A stretch of DNA of 38,455 nucleotides from assembly GCA_903898645.1 (NCBI GenBank), contig CAIUGE010000056.1, positions 1-38,455 on the forward strand, written 5' to 3'. How positions within the stretch are numbered: position 1 is the stretch's first letter; each line of letters starts with the position of its first letter. Under the pieces are notes generated by a model. The model saw only the letters and a list, made by a program, of their open reading frames with translations. It was not told the DNA's origin and did not search any database. Positions 17,640 to 27,238 of this stretch are shown here, piece after piece. The stretch comes from Oligoflexia bacterium (lineage in GTDB: Bacteria > Bdellovibrionota > UBA1018). A program made the position numbers and the translations under genes.

Positions 17640-18662
17640 CTAACGGATGTCGTAGGTGTAGGTCGAGGGCTTGCCATCTCGGTTAATTTGAAGCTCGAGG
17701 TGGTTGGAGGTCTTCAGCTCTGTCATCATCTCAAAGGCTTTGCCAGGATCAGTCACTGGCTGGCCGTTGAGGCCTGAGATAACGTCGCCATTTTTGATGC
17801 CGAGCTTATCGTAGATGCTGCCAGGCACGATCTGAAAAAATTTATAGCCATTAGCAATGCCGTTTTCAAAATTTGGTACAGCTCGTGCTTGCGTCAAAAT
17901 ATTGTTGAGATCTGCAAGCGATTTATCAACCTCAATGCGCGAGACTGTGAACTGGTTGGTTGAGACCCGTTCAATGCCTGTTGGTTTGGGGGCAATACGT
18001 GCGTTATTGGTGATGCTCTTAGCATCGTCAGGGAGTTCGATATACTCTTTTTTGCGCGTCGTATCATTAATGAAGACAACGCGTGTTGCCAGAACCTCGA
18101 GGACGCGAAGTTTTCCGGGAATAGAGTCCTCTGCACGTACGGGGTAGACTTTGTTTGCGGCCTTGTCCTCAATGGTAGCAATCGAAAGGGCAGCGGTTTT
18201 TAAGACCAAGGTGCCAAGGAGATTGAGTGGAAGCGTGCTTTTTGTTGGGGGTGCATTATCCTGAGGCGAATCAGTCAAGGAGTCTGCCTCTTCGCCTGGC
18301 ACTTTTCCCTGACTATTAAAAATATTCCGCATAATAATCAAGCCATCTTCAGGGGTGAGTGGTTGCAGTTTGGTGTGGGGATAGTGACCATGCTGTTCAG
18401 GTTCAGGGATACTGCGAGCAATTGTCAGCGACGATATATCTGCAAGAAAATAGGTTGATATGCATGCCGTCATAAGGGCGCCGGCATGTTTGCCGCCTAT
18501 TTTCTGCATACTTGCTGAAATCTCTTCAAAAGCAAGTTGCGGATTAAGAAGAATTTTTTGAACACGCTCCGAATTGCTTAGCTGTGTAAAACGCTCAAGC
18601 CAGCGGTTGCTGGCGCTGTGCATGCGAGATCTGAGTTGTGTCCATAATGCCCGTCGATCCAT
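17640..18662 (-). CDS. gspC: Type II secretion coupling protein GspC with PDZ domain
   Basis: 340 residues. One membrane helix near residues 70-85 follows a long cytoplasmic N-terminus. The periplasmic homology region is LNLLGTLVLKTAALSIATIED through VRAEDSIPG, which contacts GspD N0. The C-terminal PDZ domain contains IVPGSIYDKLGIKNGDVI and LNGQPV. GspC connects the inner-membrane platform to the secretin. The ATG at 18662 is preceded by AGGGG; a GTG at 18674 is possible. It is the first gene of the operon and divergent from carD. Confidence 0.92.
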   Translation of the reverse strand: MDRRALWTQLRSRMHSASNRWLERFTQLSNSERVQKILLNPQLAFEEISASMQKIGGKHAGALMTACISTYFLADISSLTIARSIPEPEQHGHYPHTKLQPLTPEDGLIIMRNIFNSQGKVPGEEADSLTDSPQDNAPPTKSTLPLNLLGTLVLKTAALSIATIEDKAANKVYPVRAEDSIPGKLRVLEVLATRVVFINDTTRKKEYIELPDDAKSITNNARIAPKPTGIERVSTNQFTVSRIEVDKSLADLNNILTQARAVPNFENGIANGYKFFQIVPGSIYDKLGIKNGDVISGLNGQPVTDPGKAFEMMTELKTSNHLELQINRDGKPSTYTYDIR

Positions 18663-18680
18663 GAATCCCCTCACCCTCTA

Positions 18681-18709
18681 GATGTATCGATTTTTAGACG
18701 CTCCTGCAA
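18681..18709 (-). promoter_or_regulatory. Candidate promoter for the gsp operon
   Basis: Minus strand TTGCAG (18709-18704), 17-bp spacer, TACATC (18686-18681); the -10 matches the consensus in 3 of 6 positions. It would give an ~11-15 nt leader containing the AGGGG ribosome-binding site of gspC. Weak but it is the best pair in the 150-bp divergent region. Confidence 0.35.
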
Positions 18710-18716
18710 GGAAAGA

Positions 18717-18745
18717 TTGACGGATGGCCTCAGGAGTGGTAGGAT
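18717..18745 (+). promoter_or_regulatory. Promoter for carD-gltX-cysS-uvrB
   Basis: TTGACG (18717-18722), 17-bp spacer, TAGGAT (18740-18745). It gives a normal leader of about 60 nt with GGAGG before the carD start, in contrast to the leaderless accessory promoters. The -35 of this promoter lies within 10 bp of the opposite gsp -35, so the two may compete. Confidence 0.65.
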
Positions 18746-18811
18746 GCCTTCTGTCCCTTCTCAGATGAACTGGGGTTTGCATCAGGGTACGAGGCCGGAG
18801 GTCATAAGGCG

Positions 18812-19294
18812 ATGTTTCAAGTAGGAGATAGTGCTGTATATCCCGCGCATGGACTTGCGGTTGTTAAAAGAATTGAAGAAAAAGAAGTTGGGGGCAAGCT
18901 TCAGAAGTTTTATGTTCTTCATGTTGTTGAGAATCAAATGACAATTAAAGTGCCGACCGACAATGCTGTATCAGTTGGGCTGAGACGTATTGCTTCGCAA
19001 GAAGATATTCATGCTGTCTATGGAGTGCTGCGTGAACGAAATGTCAAGATTGATCAGACAACATGGAATCGGCGTTATCGCGATTATATGGATAAAATCA
19101 AGACTGGTTCTATTTTTGAGATTGCTGAAGTTTTACGAAATCTTTTTTTACTGCGGCATAGCAAGGATCTTTCATTTGGTGAGAGAAAGATGCTTGATCA
19201 GGCGAAGCAGCTTCTTATTAAGGAAATTGCCTTAGCAAAACAGGCGAAAGAAGATGTTGTTGATCAAGAGATTCAAGCTATTTTTGCATCCTAA
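18812..19294 (+). CDS. carD: CarD/CdnL family RNA polymerase-binding regulator
   Basis: 160 residues. The N-terminal Tudor-like RNAP-interaction domain starts FQVGDSAVYPAHGLAVV, and the C-terminal ~95 residues form the DNA-binding helical bundle (IAEVLRNLFLL...LSFGERKMLDQAKQLL). CarD/CdnL proteins bind the RNA polymerase beta subunit and stabilise open complexes, especially at rRNA and housekeeping promoters. The gene starts an operon with gltX 10 bp downstream and is divergent from the secretion operon, so it might also affect gsp transcription (inference). Confidence 0.93.
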   Translation: MFQVGDSAVYPAHGLAVVKRIEEKEVGGKLQKFYVLHVVENQMTIKVPTDNAVSVGLRRIASQEDIHAVYGVLRERNVKIDQTTWNRRYRDYMDKIKTGSIFEIAEVLRNLFLLRHSKDLSFGERKMLDQAKQLLIKEIALAKQAKEDVVDQEIQAIFAS

Positions 19295-19304
19295 GGAGTA
19301 GGTA

Positions 19305-20672
19305 GTGCGCGTACGGTTTGCGCCAAGTCCAACAGGGTATTTGCACATAGGTGGTGCGCGTACTCTTTTTTTTAATTGGCTGATGGCGCGTCATTTTGGT
19401 GGCACGTTAGTTTTACGTATTGAAGATACGGATAGGCAACGAAGTACAGCGGAAAGTGAGCGCATGATTCTTGATGACATCATGCGCCTTGATCTTCAGG
19501 CGGATGAAGGGCCTTTCAGGCAATCAGAGCGTCTAGCTATCTATCAGGAATATATTGAAAAGCTGCTTATTGAAGATAAGGCATATTATTGTTACTGCAC
19601 TGATGAAGTCTTAGAAGAGAAAAAGCAGCGTGCGATCGCACTTAAGCGCCCGCCCCATTACGATGGTCATTGTGCAAAATTAACCGAGCGTTCTGCTGGC
19701 CCAGCAGTGGTGCGTTTTCGTACCCCTCAAAAAGCTTATGTTCTTGAAGATCAGGTTGCAGGTCGTGTGCAGTTTCCTGCCGGTATGATGGGTGATTTTG
19801 TCCTTATGCGTAGCGATGGATCGCCTGTCTATACATTTTGCTGTGTGGTGGATGATCATCTGATGAGAATGACTCATGTCGTTAGGGCGGCTGAGCATGT
19901 GACAAATACGGTACGTCAACTTATGCTCTATGAGGCATTTGGCTGGCAGGCCCCGACTTTTGCGCATATGGCACTTGTCTTAGGGCAAGATCGCCAGAAA
20001 TTATCAAAACGGAGTGGGGATGTATCAGTTCGTGAGTACTTGGACAAAGGGTACCTGCCTGAGGCTTTGCTTAATTTTCTGTATTTTCTTGGTTTTACTC
20101 CTGCTGGTGGGACACGTCTTTCTGGGCATCCTGAGATTCTGACGCGTGAAGAGATGATTGCCTCCTTTGATAGTAAGCATTTTCATGCGTCACCTGCTGT
20201 TTTTGATTTGGCAAAATTACGTTGGATGAATGGTTTTTATATTCAGAAAATGCCCCTTGCAGAGCTTTGTCAGCGTGTTGGGAACAGTGACCCTCTCTGG
20301 GTACGCAAAATGGCAAGTATTCGAGGGGATGCAAGCACACTTGAAGATTTGCCGCGTTTGGTAGAAGAGGTTTATGGAGATGTTGGGTTGTCAGACGAGG
20401 CTCGTCTTCTTCTGGAGCCTTGTGCGAAGGCCTTGATGGATGGATTTGAGGGGCTTTTAGTATCTCGACACGATCTGACAGAAGAAGAAGCGCAGAAAAT
20501 TTTCAAGCAATTGGCTAGCACACTTGGGATGCAGGGGAAGGCGTTTTATTTGCCGCTTCGCGCATTAATTACAGGTGTGCTTCACGGACCTGAACTTCGG
20601 GTGATAGCGTCGATTCGCGGTCCTCAGTGGTTACGATCCCGTATCAATCATATTCGGCAAGTTTTATTATGA
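19305..20672 (+). CDS. gltX: Glutamyl-tRNA synthetase
   Basis: 455-residue class I aminoacyl-tRNA synthetase charging tRNA-Glu (or also tRNA-Gln in a non-discriminating form). The HIGH motif is FAPSPTGYLHIGGA and the KMSKS motif is KLSKRSGD. GTG start has AAGGAG 6 nt upstream. A CxC...-type zinc motif is only partly seen (YCYC near residue 97). It ends inside cysS by a four-base overlap. The C-terminal helical anticodon-binding domain is slightly short. Confidence 0.95.
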   Translation: MRVRFAPSPTGYLHIGGARTLFFNWLMARHFGGTLVLRIEDTDRQRSTAESERMILDDIMRLDLQADEGPFRQSERLAIYQEYIEKLLIEDKAYYCYCTDEVLEEKKQRAIALKRPPHYDGHCAKLTERSAGPAVVRFRTPQKAYVLEDQVAGRVQFPAGMMGDFVLMRSDGSPVYTFCCVVDDHLMRMTHVVRAAEHVTNTVRQLMLYEAFGWQAPTFAHMALVLGQDRQKLSKRSGDVSVREYLDKGYLPEALLNFLYFLGFTPAGGTRLSGHPEILTREEMIASFDSKHFHASPAVFDLAKLRWMNGFYIQKMPLAELCQRVGNSDPLWVRKMASIRGDASTLEDLPRLVEEVYGDVGLSDEARLLLEPCAKALMDGFEGLLVSRHDLTEEEAQKIFKQLASTLGMQGKAFYLPLRALITGVLHGPELRVIASIRGPQWLRSRINHIRQVLL

Positions 20673-22024
20673 TAGTGTTAACAAATACCCTCACACGGCA
20701 AAAAGAGCCACTAAGCGTTACTGGCAATAAGGTACGATTTTATTCCTGTGGACCCACTGTGTATGGTCTTATCCATATTGGGAATCTGCGCGGAGCATTG
20801 GTGGCGGACCTGCTTGTCCGTATGTTCCATCTCAATGGTCTTGATGTAGAATATGTCCGCAATTTTACTGATGTGGATGATAAGATTATTGGTCAGGCGC
20901 GTGTTGAAGGCGTCACGTCTGAGGCTATAGCTGAGCGTTATACACGTGAGGTGCAGCTGGATTATGAGCGTTTTGGGCTTATTCAGCCAACGTACTCGCC
21001 AACTGTGACTGGTTCTATGGATGCGATCATTACTATGATCGCTGAGCTTATTCAAAAAGGGCATGCATACCAGTCAGGTGCAGATGTTTATTTTTCACTG
21101 AAAACGGCGCCTCGTTATGGTGCTTTGTCTCATAGGTATGCCAATGATGCACAGTCTCGGCTTGAGGATGTGGCAAAAAAGCAAGATGATGCAGATTTCG
21201 TGCTCTGGAAGGGGTCGAAGCCTGGAGAGCCCTTTTGGGCGTCTCCTTTCGGAGAAGGGCGGCCTGGCTGGCATATAGAATGTTCAGCTATGATTCGGCA
21301 GTATCTTGGAGAAGAAATTGATGTGCATCATGGTGGAGAGGATTTGATATTCCCGCACCATGAAAATGAGATTGTACAAAGTGAGTGTGCCACAGGGCGG
21401 CCTTTGTCACGTTTTTGGGTACATCATGGTTTTGTGACCATGCAGGATGAAAAAATGTCCAAGAGTTTGGGGAATGTGATCACAGCGCGCGCCTGGTATG
21501 AGCAGTATGGGGCAGAGCTTGGCCGGTATTTTCTGATCCAGTCGCACTATAGGTCTATTGTCTCTTTGACGCAGGACAAGGTCGAGTCTGCTCGTCAAGG
21601 TTTGCGGCGCATGTATGAGGCAAAGAGAAGTGCGCTTGCAGCCTCGGGAACTGGGATTGCATTTCGTGTTGAGAGTGTACGGGCTGCGATGATGGAGGCT
21701 TTGAATCAGGATCTTAATATACCTGCTTTTTTCAGTCTCTTCTTTGGAGCTATCCGTGAGTGGAATACGCATGCAGAACATGCGAGCAGAGAAGATGGAG
21801 AAGCTCTCCTGTCGCTTTTTGCATTCGTCACTGAGGCGACAGGTATTGGTGCTCTTGAGCCAGATGCATTAGAAGACGCAGCAGCAGCGCTTTTGGCTGC
21901 AAGACTTGAAGCTCGGCAGCAGCGTGATTTTGCCGAGGCAGACAGATTGCGTGATGCGCTTCTCAAGCTGGGTGTTCATGTGATAGATCAAAAAGATGGA
22001 ACACAACGCTGGGAAAAAGTCTAA
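20669..22024 (+). CDS. cysS: Cysteinyl-tRNA synthetase
   Basis: 451 residues. The zinc-binding/active-site start is FYSCGPTVY with C27, followed by the HIGH variant [15 protein letters not shown]. Other zinc ligands are visible in WHIECSAM and [20 protein letters not shown] is present as EKMSKSLGN. The ATG at 20669 overlaps the gltX TGA (ATGA); an upstream start at 20627 would duplicate gltX sequence. The C-terminal domain ends with [16 protein letters not shown], typical of CysS. Confidence 0.95.
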   Translation: MIVLTNTLTRQKEPLSVTGNKVRFYSCGPTVYGLIHIGNLRGALVADLLVRMFHLNGLDVEYVRNFTDVDDKIIGQARVEGVTSEAIAERYTREVQLDYERFGLIQPTYSPTVTGSMDAIITMIAELIQKGHAYQSGADVYFSLKTAPRYGALSHRYANDAQSRLEDVAKKQDDADFVLWKGSKPGEPFWASPFGEGRPGWHIECSAMIRQYLGEEIDVHHGGEDLIFPHHENEIVQSECATGRPLSRFWVHHGFVTMQDEKMSKSLGNVITARAWYEQYGAELGRYFLIQSHYRSIVSLTQDKVESARQGLRRMYEAKRSALAASGTGIAFRVESVRAAMMEALNQDLNIPAFFSLFFGAIREWNTHAEHASREDGEALLSLFAFVTEATGIGALEPDALEDAAAALLAARLEARQQRDFAEADRLRDALLKLGVHVIDQKDGTQRWEKV

Positions 22025-24128
22025 TTTTTTTCATGAACGGCCTTTTGTTCTTAAAACGCTTTTCCCGCCATGTGGGGATCAGCGGCAGGCGATACCGGCT
22101 CTCGTTGCTGGTATCCAATCAGGTCAAAGGGCTCAGGTCCTTTTAGGTGTAACTGGTTCGGGCAAGACCTATACCATGGCTCAGGTCATAGCGCAGGTGG
22201 GCTTACCCACCTTGGTGTTGAGTCATAATAAGACACTTGCTGCGCAGCTATTTTCAGAAATGCGGGGGTTTTTTCCTGAAAATGCGGTTGAGTACTTTGT
22301 CAGCTACTATGATTATTACCAGCCCGAGGCGTACGTTGCGTCCACTGATACGTATATTGAAAAAGATGCGCAGATTAACGATGAATTAGATAAATTGAGA
22401 CATTCGGCGACACGGTCGCTTCTGGAGCGATCGGATGTCGTCATTGTTTCATCCGTGAGTTGTATCTATGGTCTCGGATCTCCGGAGGCCTATCAGGGGC
22501 TTATTCTCTATCTCGAAGTTGGACGGCTGATGAAGCGTCAAGATTTTCTGCGTAAGCTGGTTGAGATTCAGTACACGCGGAATGACTCTGATTTTTCGCG
22601 GGGTATTTTCCGTGTCAGGGGTGACACGGTTGATATTTTCCCTGCCTATGAAGAAGAGTTGGCAGTACGGGTGAGTTTTTTTGGTGACACTATTGAATCT
22701 CTTTCTCTCATTGACCCCCTGCGCGGGGGTAAAGGGCAGGTGCTGACACGCATTACTATTTACCCTGCAAGTCATTATGTGACCTCAGCTGATGTTCGCA
22801 AGCAGGCTCTTGGCTCTATTCGTGTTGAGCTGCAGGAGCGCCTGCAGTTCTTGCATGAACAAGGACGTATAATGGAGGCAGAGCGCCTTGAAGAGCGTAC
22901 CTTGCATGATTGTGAGTTGATTGAAGAAATTGGCTTTTGCCCTGGCATTGAGAATTATTCGCGGCATTTGACAGGACGTGGACCTGGGGAGGCGCCGCCG
23001 ACATTGCTCGAGTATTTTCCAAAAAAGTGGCTTTTGATCGTTGATGAAAGCCATGTCACAGTGCCACAAATTGGTGCGATGTACCGAGGTGACCGTGCTC
23101 GAAAGATGAATTTAGTCGAGCATGGATTTCGCTTACCATCTGCGCTTGATAATCGTCCTTTGGCATTTCAGGAGTGGGAAAATCTGGTGAACCAGGTTAT
23201 TTTTGTATCAGCAACACCCGCTGATTATGAGCTAGAGCAATCAGGTGGGCAGATTGTTGAGCAAGTTATTCGTCCTACGGGCTTATTGGATCCCCTTATT
23301 GAGGTGCGCTCTGCGCGGACTCAGGTCGACAATTTGCTTACTGAGATCTACGTGCGTGTCAAAAAAAAGCAACGCGTGCTTGTGACCACGCTCACGAAGA
23401 AATTAGCCGAAGATTTGACTGACTACTATAGTAAGCAAGGTGTTCGGGTCAAATATCTCCATTCTGACATTGAAACCCTCGAGCGTATTGAGATTCTGCG
23501 CGATTTACGTCTCGGTGTTTTTGACGTCCTTGTTGGGATTAATCTGCTTCGTGAGGGGCTTGATCTGCCTGAGGTCACGCTGGTTGCTATTTTAGATGCA
23601 GACAAGGAAGGTTTTTTACGAAGCGCGCGCTCCCTGATTCAGACCATAGGCAGAGCAGCTCGTAACGCTGAGGGTTTTGTTCTTCTCTATGGAGATAAAA
23701 TAACAGACAGTATGCGCAAGGCCATAGATGAGACGCAACGACGACGTGTACTTCAGGAAGCTTATAATAAAGAACATGGCATAACGCCAACGACTGTGAG
23801 TCGCGCCCTCCCTGAAGATATTGTTGAGCGCCACGAGCCGAAAACAATTAAAGAGCGTTCCAAGCGTGATGCTCAGCGCGCTTTAGGTACTGGCAAAGGG
23901 CAAGCGAGTGTATGGCTGAGGCCTGAAGACAAACTGCTTTCACTTCCTGCGCGTCTAGAAAAACTTGCAGGCGAGTACTATGTGAAAGATGCGTCCATTG
24001 CGACCATGCTTATCACTATGAAGCAGGCCATGCAGCAATCTGTGAAAAAGCTTGATTTTGAGCGCGCAGCTGCTCTTCGTGACCGTATTAAGCAGCTACA
24101 AGAAATTGAGCTCCTTGAGTGCGCGTAA
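21996..24128 (+). CDS. uvrB: Excinuclease ABC subunit B
   Basis: 710 residues, the usual size. UvrB loads onto damaged DNA from UvrA and recruits UvrC. Visible are Walker [13 protein letters not shown], the damage-probing beta-hairpin [11 protein letters not shown], the DEAD-like DESHVT, FVSATP, the motif VI segment [10 protein letters not shown] and a C-terminal UVR domain ([17 protein letters not shown]). The ATG at 21996 lies within the end of cysS (29-bp overlap). Its last ~145 bp are duplicated twice downstream with stop codons, together with the promoter of the following Ala-rich gene. Confidence 0.96.
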   Translation: MEHNAGKKSNFFHERPFVLKTLFPPCGDQRQAIPALVAGIQSGQRAQVLLGVTGSGKTYTMAQVIAQVGLPTLVLSHNKTLAAQLFSEMRGFFPENAVEYFVSYYDYYQPEAYVASTDTYIEKDAQINDELDKLRHSATRSLLERSDVVIVSSVSCIYGLGSPEAYQGLILYLEVGRLMKRQDFLRKLVEIQYTRNDSDFSRGIFRVRGDTVDIFPAYEEELAVRVSFFGDTIESLSLIDPLRGGKGQVLTRITIYPASHYVTSADVRKQALGSIRVELQERLQFLHEQGRIMEAERLEERTLHDCELIEEIGFCPGIENYSRHLTGRGPGEAPPTLLEYFPKKWLLIVDESHVTVPQIGAMYRGDRARKMNLVEHGFRLPSALDNRPLAFQEWENLVNQVIFVSATPADYELEQSGGQIVEQVIRPTGLLDPLIEVRSARTQVDNLLTEIYVRVKKKQRVLVTTLTKKLAEDLTDYYSKQGVRVKYLHSDIETLERIEILRDLRLGVFDVLVGINLLREGLDLPEVTLVAILDADKEGFLRSARSLIQTIGRAARNAEGFVLLYGDKITDSMRKAIDETQRRRVLQEAYNKEHGITPTTVSRALPEDIVERHEPKTIKERSKRDAQRALGTGKGQASVWLRPEDKLLSLPARLEKLAGEYYVKDASIATMLITMKQAMQQSVKKLDFERAAALRDRIKQLQEIELLECA

Positions 24129-24208
24129 AAGAGAGTGTAGCAGGCGTGATGCAGCGAATGGTATATTGATGATGTTTACAAAAGAGATAAAAAAGATACA
24201 ATAGAGCA
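23983..24208 (+). repeat. 226-bp repeat, copy 1: uvrB 3' end plus Ala-gene promoter (functional source)
   Basis: The segment from TGAAAGATG inside uvrB to the base before the Ala-gene ATG recurs at 25448-25673 and 27013-27238 with the same length, 226 bp. Copy 1 keeps the uvrB frame; the other two carry stops. The spacing of units is 1465 and 1565 bp. Confidence 0.9.
24175..24202 (+). promoter_or_regulatory. Promoter of Ala-rich gene copy 1, leaderless geometry
   Basis: TTTACA (24175-24180), 16-bp A-rich spacer, TACAAT (24197-24202), six bases, ATG at 24209. No Shine-Dalgarno can fit between transcript start and ATG. Confidence 0.65.
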
Positions 24209-25046
24209 ATGAAAATCATTTCTTGTTTTTTTGTGCTCATGTTGACTAAAAGTGCTTTAGCGGTAGTTCTTCCGCAATATATTGAGGACTATAAAGAGAT
24301 ACTTTTTGCAAATATTCATTTTATATATATAGCAGAACAAAGAGCGAATGGCTCTATCAAGGATGCTTTGGCTATGAGTCAAGATGGCGATAAGCATGGC
24401 TCATGCAGAAATTGAGAAAATATTTAAGGCTGCTGGTCTCGCTGCCCACGCTGCCGCTGCTGGTGTTGAAAAATCTCATCAAGACAAAGTATATGATGCT
24501 GTATATGTTTCTGGTATTACTCAGGAAATTTTGAGAACTGCTGATAAAGTTGCGAATCTCGATAAAGCTGAGCTTCGGAAGGCTAAAGTGTTTGCGTATA
24601 CTGAATCGAAAGATGCTGCATTGAAGATCATTCCTGACCTAGAGAATCATTTAAAAATTTCTCAAGAAGGAGCTCGCATGGCTCGCGACAATGCTGAGGA
24701 AGCATCGCTTGAGTTATATGATGCTTTAGATAGTCAAGTTGCTGATCGTCACAGGAGTGGAGCTGGGCCTCATGCTTCTCGGGCGCCTCAAGTAAAGGGT
24801 TTTAATACTGAAGCGTTTCATACTGTTTTGCGCAAGCTGCGCGGCGCGGTTCATGCTGCTCATGACGAACATAAGGCGGCTACGAGGACGATGGATGCCG
24901 CTCAATTGTCACTCATGGCAACGGCTGCTAAGGGGCAGTTTGATACTGCCGCTGCTGCAAAGAAGAAGCTTGATGATGCTCGTGCTGCTTTTTTTGCAGC
25001 TACTATTGTTGACAATGAGGCTGCTACGACTGGTTGTGGCGAGTAA
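24209..25046 (+). pseudogene. Ala-rich secreted helical protein, copy 1 (frameshifted)
   Basis: The N-terminal 60 residues (signal peptide ending KSALA, then YKEILFANIHFIY) match copy 2, and the second frame from about 24384 continues the homology at AHAEIEKIFKAAGLAAHAAAAGVEK. A single-base change near 24382-24396 separates the frames; total length 838 nt is not a multiple of three. The rest is Ala/Asp/Lys-rich helix with a low-complexity middle. Unless slippage restores the frame, only a 68-residue fragment is made. It follows uvrB by 80 bp and shares its promoter sequence with copies 2 and 3. Family unknown to me; the fold is presumably helical coiled coil. Confidence 0.75.
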
Positions 25047-25447
25047 TTCTTTTTTATGAAATAGATAATATTTGTCAATACTCACACACATGAGCTCGCC
25101 GTTAAACACCAAGATCTCTGCTTTATCAACAAGTCGGTTGATGGTAGCGTTTGTCATGACAGGATTCTGGGAATGTCTGCGGCTACTCCACAATGTCTTG
25201 ATTGCTGACGGGTTCTGGCTGCATTCTGTTTGTAGCGGTCCAGGAGGTGAGAAGCCTCCTTGGCTACTTCTCTGCATAGATACGTAGTCAGCAAGGATCC
25301 AAAATCACGATGATAGAAGGCGTTTACAAAGCGCGCCGAGGTTGTTCTGAAGTTGCTGAGGTTTTTATAATGCTGTTGTATGAGCTGACATGGGTCTTGC
25401 GTTGGTTCTGTCGTATTTTTTATGAGGTACCACGCTCCTGGAGTGTT
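25047..25447 (-). mobile_element. Degenerate relic, possibly IstB-like (IS21 helper) C-terminus, copy 1
   Basis: The minus strand encodes, around 25080-25200, WSSRRHSQNPVMTNATINRLVDKAEILVFNGE; the pattern resembles the IstB end 'W...ilTsAilDRLlHhAeilnikGeS'. The remainder, upstream on that strand, is shifted into another frame. The whole 400-bp block recurs after copy 2 at 26610-27012, so it was part of the amplified unit. Assignment is tentative and no terminal inverted repeats were identified. Confidence 0.4.
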
Positions 25448-25673
25448 TGAAAGATGTGTCCATTGCGACCATGCTTATCACTATGAAATAGGCCATGCAA
25501 TAATCTGTGAAAAAAGCTTATTTTAAACACGTGGCTGCTCTTCATGGCTGTATGAGGTAGCTATAAGAAATTGAGCTTCTTGAGTGTGAGTAAAAGAGGA
25601 TGTGGCAGGCGTGATGCAGTAAGTGTTATATTAATAATGTTTACAAAAAATATAAAAAATATACCATAGAACA
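25448..25673 (+). pseudogene. uvrB 3'-end stub plus promoter, copy 2
   Basis: Same 226-bp length as the uvrB tail. Translation in the uvrB frame starts [13 protein letters not shown] and then meets TAG, TAA and further stops, so it is non-coding. It now serves only as upstream DNA and promoter of the next Ala-rich gene. Confidence 0.88.
25640..25667 (+). promoter_or_regulatory. Promoter of Ala-rich gene copy 2, leaderless geometry
   Basis: TTTACA (25640-25645), 16-bp A/T spacer, TACCAT (25662-25667), six bases, ATG at 25674. Geometry is identical to copies 1 and 3 although the spacer sequence has diverged, which argues for selection on this promoter. Confidence 0.6.
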
Positions 25674-26609
25674 ATGAAAACTATTTCTTGTTTTTTTGTA
25701 CTTATGCTTCTCGTGTTGACGAAGAGTTCTTTAGCGAGAGTTCCTCAGGAAAATATTGATGCTTATAAAGAGATACTTTTTGCAAATCTTCATTTTATAT
25801 ATACCTCAGAAGAAGAAGCGAAGCACACTATGGCCAATGCTTCGGATATTAGTCGAGCTGGTACCGGTGTGGCTCATGCAGAAATTGAGAGAATATTTAA
25901 GGCTGCTGGTCTCGCTGCCCACGCTGCCGCTGCTGGTGTTGAAAAAATTCATCAAGAAAAAGTCCGTGATGCTGCATATGTTTCTAGTATTGCTCATGAA
26001 ATTTTGAGAACTGCTGATAAGGTTGTGGCTCTCAATGAAGCTGAGCTTAATGCTGTTGCGAGTGGGGGCAAGCATGCATCGGGGATAGTTGATGAAAGGA
26101 AGGCCGATGTTCAAGCTTCTCGAGACGGCGCTCACATGGCTTACGAAAAGGCTATGGCTGCAGCGGCTGTTTTACATGCTGCTTTAGATAGTCACGTTGC
26201 TGGTCCTCGCGGTAGTGGAGCTGGGCCTAGTGGTTCTCAAGCGCCTCAAGAGAAGTTTTTGGATACTGGAGCGCTTCAGGTTCTGTTGCACGAGCTGCGC
26301 GGCAAGATTATTACTGCTCATCACGAACATCAGGTGGCTATGAGGACGAAGGATGCCGCTAACTCTTCGCTCGTGGAGGCTGATAGAAAAATGGCAGATA
26401 TTTTGCGGGTAGCTACTCCGGGGTCTGTTTTTCCCCAGAAGTTAAGTGATGAGGCCGTGGATGCTCAGCGTACGCAAAATCGTGCCGTTGCTGCTGTTGC
26501 TGTTGCGAAGAAGAAGCTTGATGATGCTCATGCTGCTCATGATGCAGCTACTGTTGCCGCTAGCGCTGCTGCTGCTGAGGCTACTGCTGCTGCTGGTACT
26601 GACGAGTAA
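25674..26609 (+). CDS. Ala-rich secreted helical protein, copy 2 (intact)
   Basis: 311 residues. A signal peptide (MKTISCFFVLMLLVLTKSSLA) is followed by a conserved N-terminal block (IDAYKEILFANLHFIY) and then long helices rich in Ala, Asp, Lys and Glu, such as AHAEIERIFKAAGLAAHAAAAG. A short Gly/Ser/Pro linker (AGPRGSGAGPSGSQAP) separates two helical halves. The end is almost pure Ala with Thr, Glu. No cysteine outside the signal and no known domain. It is the only intact member of the three tandem copies. A T2SS or simply Sec-exported envelope/extracellular product is likely; function unknown. Confidence 0.85.
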   Translation: MKTISCFFVLMLLVLTKSSLARVPQENIDAYKEILFANLHFIYTSEEEAKHTMANASDISRAGTGVAHAEIERIFKAAGLAAHAAAAGVEKIHQEKVRDAAYVSSIAHEILRTADKVVALNEAELNAVASGGKHASGIVDERKADVQASRDGAHMAYEKAMAAAAVLHAALDSHVAGPRGSGAGPSGSQAPQEKFLDTGALQVLLHELRGKIITAHHEHQVAMRTKDAANSSLVEADRKMADILRVATPGSVFPQKLSDEAVDAQRTQNRAVAAVAVAKKKLDDAHAAHDAATVAASAAAAEATAAAGTDE

Positions 26610-27012
26610 TTCGGTTTTTTATGAAATAGGTGATATTTATCAATACTTACACACATGAGCTCGCCGTTGAGCACCAAGATATTCTCTCTATCAACAAATC
26701 GATTGACGGTAACGTTTGTCATGACAGGATTCTGGGAATGCTTGCATCCGTTCCACAATGTCTCGATTGCTGCAGGATTATGGCTGCATTCTGTTTGCGG
26801 CGGTCCAGGAGGTTAGAAACCTCCTCGGCTCCTTTTCTCTGCATAGATACGATTCCTCAGTGAGCAAGGATCCGTAATCGCGATGATAGAAGACGTTTGC
26901 AAAGCACGCCGAGGTTGTTCTGAAGTTTTTAGAATGCTGTCGCATAAACTGATATGGGTCTTGCGAAGGGTTCCTTCGGACCTTGTATGAGGTGCTGCGC
27001 TCCTGGAGTGTT
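26610..27012 (-). mobile_element. Degenerate IstB-like relic, copy 2 of the amplified unit
   Basis: Homologous to 25047-25447. The minus strand again shows HSQNPVMTNVTVNRFVDRENILVLNGE near 26640-26740, with divergence and frame breaks on the rest. Both copies sit at the same place in the unit, downstream of the Ala-rich gene and upstream of the uvrB stub. Confidence 0.4.
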
Positions 27013-27238
27013 TGAAAGATGCGTCCATTGCGACCATGCTTATCACTATGAAGCAAGCCATGCAGTAATCTGTGAAAAAGATTGATTTTGAGCGCGCGGC
27101 TGCCCTTCATGACTGTGTGAGGTAGCTGCAAGAAATTGAGCTCCTTGAGTGTGCGTAAAAGAGGGTGTGGCAGACGTGATACAGCGAATGGTATATTAAT
27201 GTTGTTTACAAAAAAAATAAAAAAGATATCATAGAGCA
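27013..27238 (+). pseudogene. uvrB 3'-end stub plus promoter, copy 3
   Basis: 226 bp, closer to the real uvrB tail than copy 2 ([17 protein letters not shown] then TAA; later [10 protein letters not shown] intact). The in-frame stops show it is not translated as UvrB. The lower divergence implies a different age or gene conversion from the uvrB tail. Confidence 0.88.
27205..27232 (+). promoter_or_regulatory. Promoter of Ala-rich gene copy 3, leaderless geometry
   Basis: TTTACA (27205-27210), 16-bp poly-A-rich spacer, TATCAT (27227-27232), six bases, ATG at 27239. Confidence 0.6.

Noticed and set aside
3992-18662. Type IV pilus operon instead of T2SS
   Set aside because: gspC with a PDZ domain, secretin with N0, gspG signature and gspH-I-J-K minor set are specific to T2SS.
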